A DNA stretch of 64,000 nt from Pseudofabraea citricarpa (taxonomy: Eukaryota > Ascomycota > Leotiomycetes > Helotiales > Dermateaceae): assembly GCA_029641185.1 (NCBI GenBank), contig JAPWGK010000002.1, positions 2,790,001 to 2,854,000 on the forward strand, written 5' to 3'. This document shows positions 10,349 to 19,721 of the stretch, one piece after another. The notes below the pieces were generated by a model. The model was given only the letters and a program-made list of their open reading frames with translations. It did not search any database and was not told the DNA's origin. Positions within the stretch are counted from its first letter, which is position 1, and each line of letters begins with the position of its first letter. Both the position numbers and the translations under genes were made by a program.

Positions 10349-11243
10349 GTTTGAATTATGATGCACGTTGGGCTTATTCGCACCAAGCAGTGACTTAGAC
10401 ACTGACCAGTTCTGAAACAAGACTCGCGATGGTCACGATACGTTTTATATGCCTAGAATAGTTACACTATGATCCTCGGGTCTTCTTTTGTGCTCTTATA
10501 CTTCCTGGTTTTTTTTCAATCCTGTCTAGTAACCTACAGGCTTTAGTAACTTTCAAGTGTTAACGAATTTATGCTTTCCAAAACCGGTGTGTCTTATCAG
10601 ATTCATTCTTATATTTAATATACCTAGACTGTCTCTGCCTACAGCCCCTTTAAACAACAGACTACCTGGGCCACGCTTCACCATCCCAAGTATCCATCCA
10701 CCCAGACATATAGGAACAAGATTGGAAACAAAATACCCATCTCTATGCTACCAATCAAATGAAAGCACTTGACTGCAAAAATGTTTCATGTGTATATTTA
10801 CACGGATCCTCTGATATCCCATTTCCCACAGTTACCTAGACAAGGTAGGTACCGTAGCTTTGTAGAACAATCTCTCTCTCTCTAAATCTTCCCATTCCTC
10901 TCCTCGTATCAGCCGTACTAGTTCTCCCCCTCGTGACCCCTTCACATCTTCAATTTCCCTAATCCCAGTAAATTTTCTCCCTATTTTCTCCCCCTCTAAA
11001 AACCCAATCAGGCAGACAAGCGAAGCGCCTCTTCTTTTTCAACGACCGACAAAATCCACCAAGGAGGGAGGTCCAAAGATGCCGACAGTCCAGCTATCAC
11101 CACTCAACACGTACACACACAGGGCCTGACAAAAAAAAAAGAAAAAGAAAAAAAGAAAAAAAGAAAAAAAGCGAGCAAGAGTCTTTTCACTTTCCCCACA
11201 ATATCTATCTCCTGCCCATCTAGAAACTCTCTCCCGTCTTCTC
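10349..11243. other. Convergent intergenic region
   Basis: The shared 3' side of the RraA-like gene (+) and the small membrane protein gene (-). It holds a CT run (10869-10885) and an A-rich tract with interspersed G (11131-11170). I see no gene in it. Confidence 0.5.
11131..11170. repeat. A-rich tract with interspersed G
   Basis: About 40 bases of A runs broken by single G residues, roughly an A7G repeat in the second half. It lies 3' of both neighbouring genes. Confidence 0.85.
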
Positions 11244-11618
11244 TCATCTCCTCCCGTCTTCCTCGTCTTCCTCTCCTTCTTCCCTATCCCCCTCGATATC
11301 TAGGTACCCCTCTCTGCCCGCCTCGATACTTCTCCTCCTCATCCTGCTCCGCATACTAGCCGTGCTCGGCTTCACCTTCGCCGCACAAGCGATGACGAGG
11401 GCCGTCATGACGAGGATGAAGATGAGCAAGAAAGTAGCAAAGAACCAGATCTGAGGGGAGGTTTCATCAGCCTGCTCTCTCGTCCAAGAAGCAAAAGAAG
11501 AAAAGAAAAAAAAGGAAATAAAATTCAAAAGGAGAGAGGGAAAAGAGAAAAGAGAAAAAGGAAAACGTACCCAGACTTTCGGATGCGGTCTTTGGATGTG
11601 CGAATGATTGTGGTCCAT
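11244..11618 (-). CDS. Small single-pass membrane protein, function unknown
   Basis: Two exons, 11618-11571 and 11471-11244, giving 91 aa; the 99-nt intron starts GTACGT and ends CAG. The N-terminus MDHNHSHIQRPHPKVW is His-rich and hydrophilic. One strong membrane segment follows (IWFFATFLLIFILVMTALVI, residues about 24-43). Then comes a basic stretch (RSRMRRRS) and a Glu/Asp-rich tail. The intron is a multiple of three and free of stops, so an unspliced 124-aa form would also be open, but its insert is a run of Phe/Ser from a pyrimidine tract, typical of intron. I do not recognise a family. The basic side after the helix suggests a cytosolic C-terminus (inference). Confidence 0.55.
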   Translation of the reverse strand: MDHNHSHIQRPHPKVWVRFPFSLFSFPSLLLNFISFFFFSSFASWTREQADETSPQIWFFATFLLIFILVMTALVIACAAKVKPSTASMRSRMRRRSIEAGREGYLDIEGDREEGEEDEEDGRR

Positions 11619-12926
11619 CTCTCCTGCTTAAATCCTCGTCTACAGAACGGATGATATGTGTGTTCTGATGAAGTATAGCAGTGTAGTGGCAGTGGTAGTG
11701 TAGTACAGTAAGTCGTTATATACCGAATTGTGTTATACTATATCCCCCACCAATCTATCCCTCACGTGGCCCTATACGTACTGTCCAGTAAGTAGGTAGG
11801 TAGGTATGTGTCAATCACATGAGAAAAGTCCGACCTAGACCTAGACAGCAGGCAGGTGATAGGATTGCGATGTGATGAGGCGAATCGGGTAGGCCGGGGT
11901 CGAGTACAGTTCAGTCTAGTGGAGCGAGGCTGTGCTCTGTCCCTGGAGGTGTGACTTGGGATGGGATGGGACGAGATGGGACGAGAAGGTGAAGAGAGGA
12001 GAAGGGGCATGTCGTTGTTAGCTTTGGCTTTTTGGCTTTCTCGTTGGCGCAGCACCTTCCTTAGACTTTCGCTTCGCTTCGGGCTTGTCTGGCGCCAGCC
12101 CAGCGCCGTCTGCACAGAAGAGGCTATTCCAAGAAAGCTTATCTTTTAGGGGGCTTTTTTCTTGGGGCTACTTTTTTTTTAAGAAAAAAAATACCTATTC
12201 TGTTGTCTTATTGTGTCAATCTGCTTTCGTGGGAAGAGGAGGAAGGAGAATGTGGCTGAGTGCACGAGTTTCCCGTTGACTTAGTCCAGAGAACGCATTC
12301 GCGAGAAATTCATTATATATGCCAAGGTGAGATTAGATGGCTTTTACAGTCTCACGAAAAGATGAATACATAATAAGATTGGGAATACATGATTTTATTG
12401 AGCCTCCTTCTCAAACCAACAAGGTTCTAACTATCTGATTAACCAACAACGTACATTCTAATAATTCAAGAGTTTGAAGTCAGTAGAGATAAAGCAAGTA
12501 GCAGTAGTCAACTACACCCTAAGTAAAAGCAGTTCACTCGTCAATGGTACAAAGAATCGAAGTATCAAAGCACAGGTAGGTAATAAGACGAGTCTCGCTT
12601 GCAGGAAACATAAGCATTAGGTCAGGCTGGCATTAATGCAACAATTAACCACAGAGCTATTATGAAGAAGACAGGAGAAGCAGAATGAGAGATGGAGAGA
12701 GAAATGAAAGACGTCAAATTCATAAAGAGGCACAAGAAACACAAAGAACACACAAGAACACACACACAAAAACTCCCAACTCGACTCCACACCGAAACCA
12801 GAACCGGAACCAAAAACCAAAAAGAGAACCCCAGAACCATAACCCAAGACATTTCAAATTTCATCATAACAAACAAGACTCATCTCATCCGATTCATTGC
12901 CTCTTCTCTCTTTTTCTCTTCTTTTC
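11619..12926. other. Promoter side of the small membrane protein and 3' flank of the GBD/FH3 gene
   Basis: About 1.3 kb without a convincing gene. It has GTAGG/TAGGTAGG repeats near 11793-11806, a T9/A8 inverted run near 12172-12190, and CA-rich low-complexity sequence (12720-12860) that creates a chance frame of His, Asn and Lys. The part from about 12300 on is AT-rich and probably the 3' untranslated region of the next gene. Confidence 0.45.
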
Positions 12927-15539
12927 TTACAACCAACCATCTACCACGACAGGCGCCTTCTTCTCCTCAAACTTGAAATCCAGAGCTAGTTTTGGAGCGT
13001 CCTCGACCTTCTTCTTGGCCGGGCTCGAGCTGCGTACGGGACTGCGGTGCTCTATTGGAGGGCCACATCGCACATCTCTTGTATCCCAGCCGTCTTCCTT
13101 GGCTGCTGCGACCCAGCATCGAAGACCAGCATGCACACCACCATAAAATTTCTCTTTGCATAGACGTAGAGTACCGCCCATGCACTTCTCCCAGCCAGAA
13201 ACGCGGAACTCTTCTCGCAGTGCATTACGCTCGCTTCGGGTAGGGAGACTAACGATGATAGAGTTAAGAATCTCAAGATGGGAGGCTAGGTAATTTGTTG
13301 CATCCCATTCAACACCTCCGACGTATGGCGCCGCTGGGACGGGAGGGAGTTCTTGGGGGAAGTGATCAATCATGAATTGATAGCTTGTATCGTCAGGTTC
13401 GTGTCCCTCAGGCTTGTTTGGTGGTTGGGAAATGACGTTGTGGTTGTGCAAGAAGATCCAGAAGACCTCCTTTGTCACATTAACCACTTCTTTCCCCCAG
13501 ACTCGGTAAGGGCGAGGATGTCGCATCTCAAGAACGAAAGGAATAGGTCGTTCTTCTTCCTTGGGTTCTGGGTCGCGGAGGTATGAGAGAAGAATCCTAG
13601 CTCGTTCAGTTCGTTCTTGAAAAGGTGCCGTTTTTATATATGTGAATAACAATGAGCTGATGATGTTTCTAGTTGTGAATTCGCTAGGGCCTTTCTTCTC
13701 TTCGTCAAAAAGCATATGCAACAATGCTGGGAACAATGTACTCTGGATTCTACACAAGTGCTGTAGCGCCAAGGCTGTGGTGGTTAGGGCCTTCAGGCAG
13801 AGAAGTACCTCATGCAACAAAAGGTCTTCGTGTTCCTCTCTGTACACAATGTCAGTCATACAACTTAGTGTAATATCAAGGCTCATATCTTACCTCCACT
13901 CAACTTCCATCGTTCTGTGAAGTAATCCTACAATCTCTTCCATTCCACCTTGCCCAATAAACTCGTCAGTCCAGGCGACTGTTTCATTCCGAAGAAGTAA
14001 TCGTAACTTGTGCAATCGGCCAACTTCAATCAACTCTGGCTTCTGAACCTTTCTCAAGTATGACACAAAATCATCAGGCAGTTGGCCCTTAGCTTTAGCA
14101 ATCAAAGTGCTTGCAACTGCTGCACCGGCTGAAGTAAATGACATGCCTCCACCTGTAGTGCTGTCATTAGACTTGTTTCGTGAGTGTTTACTGATGGTTG
14201 ATTCTGGCCTGGGTTTCTTTGGTGACGTATTCGCCTCTTTGCTGGGCTTTCTAGAGAGCGTGAAAGTCCGACTTCTCGGTCTCTTCGACTTGACAACTGG
14301 GATCTCTTCTGTACCAGCAGTAGCATCAGCACTTGAATCGCTACCATTGGTTCCAGGTCTTCCGTTCTTTGCCGCTGCAATCTCAGCCCAATCTTGTCTA
14401 ACAAAATCCTTCTTCATTGCGAGAGCCAAGCTGCGCATCTTCCCTCGTTGGTGCTCTGGAATATTTCGTCGATCCAACATAGCCTCAAATTCTCTATCGA
14501 CGTTTTTGTCCTCAAGAACAGGCTCTACAGGCTCTACGGGGTCTCGGCTGATCTCTGGAGCCTTTGTCTTCGATCCGAATGCACTCACAGCAGCCATTAC
14601 TCTGGAACCCCGTTTCGCGACTGTCATCTCGACCTTGGTCGTGGGTTCTGTGGTCTTTCGTTCATAGCTAGGTCTCATGCGAATAGAAGTTGGTCGAGCA
14701 CTGTCTTCACTACGCCTCGAGCTCTCACCACTAGCCCGTAACTTTATATCTTGTATGCTAAAACTGCTCGGTAGGTATGTTGATTTAGGTCGTTGTGGTA
14801 ACTGGTCGCGCAACCTTAGGCTTGCTTCTGCCACTTGTTCTCGCTGAAAATCGCGCTGTCTCTCGGTCGAGTACCCCTCAGGCGTATATTGGTCTATCCG
14901 ATCCTCCAGAAATTTCCCTCCCAGTGGTTGCACTGCGAAAGCTTGGCTGGAGAATTGAGCATAGATGGGGGGTGGCCTCACGTCTACGCCGCCCGAGGTC
15001 GATGAAGGCGGTGTTCGGTTTTCTTTATCTCGGGATGTTCGGACTTGCTCCTCAGCTGAAGCGCGATCTCTGAGACTCTTGGTCGATTTCGGCCGCGAAA
15101 GGAGGTTCGAGAGGTTCGTGGAAGACTTGGTCTTCTTCGGCTTTGCTTCTTTGTCTTTATCTCTGCCAGCCAGTGACTTGAGTGAGATTGAGCTCAACGT
15201 TTTCTTCTGCAGTGATTTCATCCCTCCCTCTTCACCATTGTTCGGTCGTCTCCCCTCCCTGGACTTCCGTGGTGATGATGTTGGAGGCTGCAAACCCTGC
15301 TGATTCTGCGAGACCTCTGAGAGCGCCCTTGCATAAGGGTGATCATCTGGTAGGAGTGCCATTGGGTCAGAGGGTGCAAATACTGGAGATGTAGGATAAG
15401 AATCCGGATTCTGGGCTGGAGCCAGCTTCGCTCCGTTTGAAGGTGTCCGTTTGTGCATGAACGACTTCAATACAGAGGACTTAGTCCGCTTGTGGTGAAG
15501 ACCATTTTCTCCAGAACTACTGCTTTGGATAGAAGCCAT
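12927..15539 (-). CDS. Formin-like GBD/FH3 (armadillo-like) protein, Rid1-like GTPase-binding protein
   Basis: Two exons, 15539-13894 and 13839-12927, giving 852 aa; the 54-nt intron (GTAAGA...CAG) splits the Arg of VEWREEHED. The N-terminal about 330 residues are Ser/Pro/Lys/Arg-rich and look disordered (KRTKSSVLKSFMHKRTPS). The GBD starts near residue 340 with FEAMLDRRNIPEHQRGKMRSL and DFVRQDWAEIAAAKNGRPG, the wording seen in fungal formin SepA/Bni1 N-termini. The FH3 helical repeat region follows (PDDFVSYLRKVQKPELIEV, LLLHEVLLCLKAL). No FH1 or FH2 follows, so this is not a formin but resembles fission yeast Rid1, a Rho-GTPase-binding protein. A role in polarity or cytokinesis is likely by family. 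A conserved GWEKCMGGTLRLCKEKFYGG block lies near the C-terminus. Confidence 0.85.
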
Positions 15540-16119
15540 AATGAAACATCAATTGGAGGTTGTCGAAGAAAGATGCTGATGCAAATATTATGCTAGGATT
15601 CTGCGACTAATATGAGCATGACGGTCTGTTGAGAAGGTATTTCTCAAGCGGTCTGGATTTCGAAGTGTTGATTTTCGAACCCGCGACGGTTGCCATAGCA
15701 TCGCAATCGACACGTGATTTGCCGGACTCAAGCTAAAGGCCAAGGAATAGCGTCCCCTCGGTCGATCATAAGAGGACAAAATAATGCATCTGTTCCCTGC
15801 TTTTGGCTTACTGGGTATTCTGTTCCTCAATCAGGAAGGTCGTCATCGGATCTGGAGGGTTTTGGGATACAATGTACACAAAAGAGTAAGCCGCTCGCCA
15901 AACTTCTTGACTCATATTGGTGGTGTAGCTCCGTAACCATCTTATTAACGAGCATCTGGAATACGAAGTACTTATTCCAAGCATAACAATAAACATGCAC
16001 CTTCCCCCCACTTTGAAGTCTTTGCTTTACAACTTTTGTATTTCGTGATACCTGCAATAATCTACCCTAACGCCGTCTATCCGTTGCCTTTGCCCGTGTA
16101 TTATTCCTTAACAATTCAT
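15540..16119. other. Intergenic region upstream of the GBD/FH3 gene
   Basis: The promoter of the GBD/FH3 gene (minus strand) and the 3' flank of the Apd1-like gene. No gene is seen. A TTCGAACC motif at about 15675-15682 drew attention as a possible tRNA T-loop but has no stem. Confidence 0.5.
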
Positions 16120-17325
16120 CTACCAACTAAAAACACCTCGTTGACGATCAAATCCACCACGCAATTGCTGTTCCGGTTTGACAACCTTGCCCTGCAGGAT
16201 AGTAAACTTGACGAGATTTTCGCAGTCTTCCGGCTTGATTCTGGCAAGCCACAGACATTGCGCAGCTCCGTCTTCAGCATGCTCGCTCGGTGCGACTTTC
16301 GATGGCATGGGCGGCTCTTCATCTCCTAGCTTTGCTCTCTCAAGATCATCCAACCCAAATGCGTTTGCTTTTCTGTATACCATCACGTTGGCCGAGTACT
16401 TGTGACCGCCAACATGGGAAATAAAATAGATTCCGACTCCGCCCGGCCTCTCATCATCCAAATCCCGATATAATCTCAACGGCTGTAGATGCCGAGCCAA
16501 TTCTTTCCGCAGAAGAGGAGCAGATTGACCACATCTCGCATCACGGGTTCCTTGTGAGCAGAGGAGAATCAATGCACTATGCGGGCAGGGTCTCGAAGTA
16601 ACCTGCTCAGCTGAAGGCAGAGGATCTGGTAATGAGGCAGGTATTGAGAATGGTCCCAGCGGCGTTGTATTTGTTGGCCCCATATCAACAAAACTCTTGA
16701 TGACGGCAGGTACAGATTTTGGTGTTACGTTCTCTAGAATTACAAATGCTGGGAGCAGGAGGATGGTCGTGGGCTCGTCGTAGGATGCAGAGTGAGACGG
16801 GGTTGGGATGTTGGAGGCAGAAAGCATCATTCTCTGTTACATCCGTTAGCTATACTTCGCGCCGTTTGGATTTCCTCGCCCATGACTTACTCCATTGCTT
16901 GGTTGGACACCGCCCTTGTCGATTGCTTCCATCACGCTGCCCTTCTCGTCGGCCACGTCGCGCACCCAATCTGCTTTGCCCGTTGCAACCAGGACATGAG
17001 TGGCCCAGCCCTTCACATGGCCATACAACTCGTCGCTCTCCTCAATCTTGAAGCCTCTCGGGTACTTGACATGGCACGAAGCGCAATCATGGTCGCAATC
17101 CTCTCCGTCGATGGCGGGGTCGACTTTCGGGAAGAGGGCATCGACAGACGGGGCATCGACTGGAGTTGACACGCCCGACAGCGTCCTCTTTGCACCATTG
17201 AGGAGCGACTTGAAAGTGGAAGTCATGGTCTTCTTTTTTCCCGACTGTGTTCCTCGCAGTGCCTTGGCAGGCGCGGGGGCAGCATCTGCCTTTTTGTTGT
17301 CGCTGGGCGTGGCCGACATGGTCAT
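16120..17325 (-). CDS. Apd1-like sucrase/ferredoxin-family [2Fe-2S] protein
   Basis: Two exons, 17325-16891 and 16833-16120, giving 382 aa; the 57-nt intron runs from GTAAGT to CAG. The N-terminus is Ala/Lys-rich. Then comes DCASCHVKYPRGFKIEESDELYG, typical of the family, and a thioredoxin-like ferredoxin domain with RPCPHSALILLCSQGTRDARCG, a C-x8-C pair, followed by SHVGGHKYSANVMVY, an H-x3-H pair. In yeast Apd1 the same two Cys and two His carry a redox-sensitive [2Fe-2S] cluster. Apd1 affects cortical actin patches and tolerance of hydroxyurea and redox cyclers. The protein is probably cytosolic or partly mitochondrial. It is divergent from the OB-fold gene at 17721, with only 395 bases between. 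Confidence 0.88.
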
Positions 17326-17720
17326 AGTGGGGCCGTACGGACTCTCAGGATGCGTAATCAGATCCTTCTCAGCTCGTCATTCTTATCAGATCCGTGCAGT
17401 CAGCCAGTCAGCGCTTGAAGTGAGTTCCGTACGAAAAGCACACCGACTCCAGGTTTCCCGTACCGTACAGCAGCTCTGGGTGTCAGTCAGCTGCTGCAGA
17501 GCTGATTTATACGTAGTCGAGAGCCATCGTATTTACGTACGGAGTAGTCCTTAGCACACCGCGGATTCAGCTGGGCCTTTAAACTCCGAGAGTCCGCAGC
17601 ATACCTTGGATCCTTGCGCAAATTGAAAGTCAACTCATGTTTGGGGTTGTGTGGGGAGTGTCAACCCAGCATCGCATCCGAGCTGGGTCATAGTCCGAGG
17701 TTAAAGCCGAGGCCGAAGCG
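17326..17720. promoter_or_regulatory. Shared divergent promoter of Apd1-like and OB-fold genes
   Basis: 395 bases between two divergent start codons. GTACGG/CCGTAC elements recur at 17334-17339, 17426-17431, 17460-17466 and 17537-17542. No reading frame of note. Confidence 0.5.
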
Positions 17721-18815
17721 ATGTCTCCGAATGTGGTCTTCTTCACTGGTGCGCCCGAGTCAAAGGCTCTCGATTGGGACGAGGCCGGGCTTCTGAATGG
17801 CTTCAGCAGATCCATTGCTAGCTTTGCTGGGCTCGCCGAGTCTGATGAATCTATCCTGCAAGACTCGTCGAATTCATTTCCCGCCTGGAGATCCATACCA
17901 CTCGACCGCCAGAACTTGACAACGGGATACTCCCAAGACCATGGGTGGCAGCCAGAGTACGAGGGTGCATCGTTCTTCACCACTTCCGACATCACATCTT
18001 TTATTGAAGAGCCAGAGACTCAGAACGGCCAGAGCATCGGATCAAGTGTCCATTCGGCCGAGGATGTTCTATCTCAATTCTACGAGCATTCATATACCGT
18101 CCACGAAGAGATCCCTTCGTCTCAGATCCCTCCAGATTCAGCTCCGGTGACGGACTCATACCGTAGTTTTGGGACTTCGTTCGGTAACTCATACGAGACG
18201 CAATCAGAGTCTGGGCTGGGCTCGCAGAGAAAAGACATCCCAATCGCTGGCAATTTGCACAATCTCAATGAGATCCCGCATGCCAGATATCTCAATTCAA
18301 TTCAACCGCAGACCATGACAGTCAACCTCATCATAGGCATTATCTCACTACCCACGCCAAGGACGATCAAAACCCGGCATGGGGCTACGGTGGAGCTGCT
18401 CGAGGCGTTGGTGGGCGACGACACAAAATCCGGGTTTGCCATCAATTTCTGGCTGGGTTCTTCGGGTGGAGAATTGCGAACCGTGCTGGATGGGTTGAGA
18501 CCGCAAGATGTCATTCTAGTGAGGAATGTTGCGCTCAGTCACTTTCGAGGGAGGGTTTATGGGCAGAGTTTAAGGAAGGAGATGACGAAGGTCTATCTTC
18601 TCTTCAGGAACCGGGTCGACAGAGATGATGCCAGAGGCTGCTACAAATCAGCAGACCTTGCTGCTGGGGTCGAAATTGGGGATAGACAAGTTGCAAAGAC
18701 TATCAAGGTCAAGGATTGGGTAGAAAAGTTTGTGGGTGTTGGTAATAGGCCTAAACGGGATCAGTACCCAACGTCTCAACCACAGAGGGAGGTGCTCCCA
18801 CCAGATACACAGTAA
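17721..18815 (+). CDS. Uncharacterised protein with a probable OB-fold domain
   Basis: Single exon, 364 aa. Residues 1-195 are acidic, Ser-rich and likely disordered. From residue about 199 the sequence becomes compact: MTVNLIIGIISLPTPRTI, HGATVELLEALVGDDTKSGF, FWLG, LRPQDVILVRNVALSHFRG, VYGQSLRKEMTKVYLLFRN. The alternation of beta-strands with a KSGFAINFWL strand and a QDVILVRN turn is what an RPA/shieldin-type OB-fold looks like. The C-terminal about 50 residues are basic. I do not recognise a named family; an OB-fold acting on single-stranded nucleic acid is inference from the pattern. A start further downstream is possible. Confidence 0.6.
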   Translation: MSPNVVFFTGAPESKALDWDEAGLLNGFSRSIASFAGLAESDESILQDSSNSFPAWRSIPLDRQNLTTGYSQDHGWQPEYEGASFFTTSDITSFIEEPETQNGQSIGSSVHSAEDVLSQFYEHSYTVHEEIPSSQIPPDSAPVTDSYRSFGTSFGNSYETQSESGLGSQRKDIPIAGNLHNLNEIPHARYLNSIQPQTMTVNLIIGIISLPTPRTIKTRHGATVELLEALVGDDTKSGFAINFWLGSSGGELRTVLDGLRPQDVILVRNVALSHFRGRVYGQSLRKEMTKVYLLFRNRVDRDDARGCYKSADLAAGVEIGDRQVAKTIKVKDWVEKFVGVGNRPKRDQYPTSQPQREVLPPDTQ

Positions 18816-19069
18816 CCCCTTTTGTATTCTACATTATTAAATTGGTGCTCTGAACTGGCTAGATTCTAAGTATGAATAAATTTAAATCCTTCGATAATCT
18901 TCAGACCATATTTATTGAGAATCGCGTGCTCTATGATGTCTCCGCATATCTAGATTTCTTATATTCAGAGTTAGAGTGGAATATTCAAAGTAATTTAATC
19001 GAATCAAACCGAGTACCCCAATTGAAATAAGATAAGTAATACTAAAACCACAATGAGAATGAGTATCAA

Positions 19070-19108
19070 CTCGTTCCTATAAAAGCAACCTCGTTCCTAT
19101 AAAAGCAA
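19070..19108. repeat. Two-copy 20-base tandem duplication
   Basis: CTCGTTCCTATAAAAGCAA occurs at 19070-19088 and again at 19090-19108 without a mismatch; one C separates the copies. Confidence 0.9.
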
Positions 19109-19348
19109 AGAAGAAGAACAATTAGACGCTCGCTTAACTTCCAAAAGCGCGTGCACGCGAAAGAGCCCAAACAAGAATATGAAGGCGCGGGCATATAATA
19201 CAATCAAGAACCCCCAGATGAGAATTAAACCAGTGTTGGAGTAGATAGCCTAAACAAATGGCAAAAAGATAAAGATATACTTCTGAGGGCTTGGCACGGG
19301 CAGCTGTAATAAATCACGTGGATAGGTGCATCTGCTCGAGAACGTCAG

Positions 19349-19540
19349 TATTCTGGGTTTGTGGATTGGGAGGCCATTGTCGAGAGGGCTGCGCAGATTT
19401 CATCGAGGAGTGAGGAAAATGCACGCTTGTAGTAGTAGGGATTGTTTGATGATGTTGCGAGGCGGATGCAGTTAGAGGAGCAGAGGATGCGCGAAGTGAA
19501 CAACGGTATGGAGGAGATGCAGATTGATGCAGATAGATAG
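19349..19540 (+). pseudogene. Possible relic of a protein-coding exon
   Basis: One frame reads YSGFVDWEAIVERAAQ... up to Leu, then three TAG codons in a row (19430-19438), then GLFDDVARRMQLEEQRMREV and MEEMQIDADR before a final TAG. Without the triple stop it would be a 63-residue, highly charged, helix-prone C-terminus. Triple TAG is what CAG CAG CAG (Gln3) becomes after three CpA to TpA changes, the mutation preferred by repeat-induced point mutation. Alternatively the last TAG is a splice acceptor, or the frame is chance; the opposite strand also has a 74-codon open frame here. I do not recognise the family. Confidence 0.3.
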
Positions 19541-19721
19541 TTGATTAGGATTGAGGTACTAAGCTTCATCTAAATCCTCAAATGTGCAGCTTGCCCTAAG
19601 TTTTGTGATCTCAAACACATTGTTTGGTAGGCGAAAAGAGAAGGCAGATTTGGTTTTCCTCAAGGGCTACGTACTGATGGAGCCAAACACCCCTTTTCCC
19701 TATAAGCTCAGCCATACCAAC

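Larger units (their letters stand above)
18816..19721. other. AT-rich intergenic region with a tandem repeat and a possible gene relic
   Basis: Convergent 3' region between the OB-fold gene and the ETP1-like gene. It has an AATAAA at 18875-18880, a 20-base tandem duplication (19070-19108), and a stretch at 19349-19540 that reads like protein apart from three consecutive TAG codons. The rest shows nothing. Confidence 0.5.

Noticed and set aside
12685..13146. 153-codon plus-strand frame rich in His, Asn and Lys
   Set aside because: Comes from CA-rich low-complexity sequence in the 3' region of the GBD/FH3 gene and then runs antisense into its coding part.
14107..14667. 186-codon plus-strand frame
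   Set aside because: Antisense shadow of the formin-like GBD region, which has clear homology on the minus strand.
15590..15710. tRNA-like TTCGAACC motif and possible tRNA on either strand
   Set aside because: No 5-bp T-stem, anticodon stem or acceptor stem can be paired around it on either strand.
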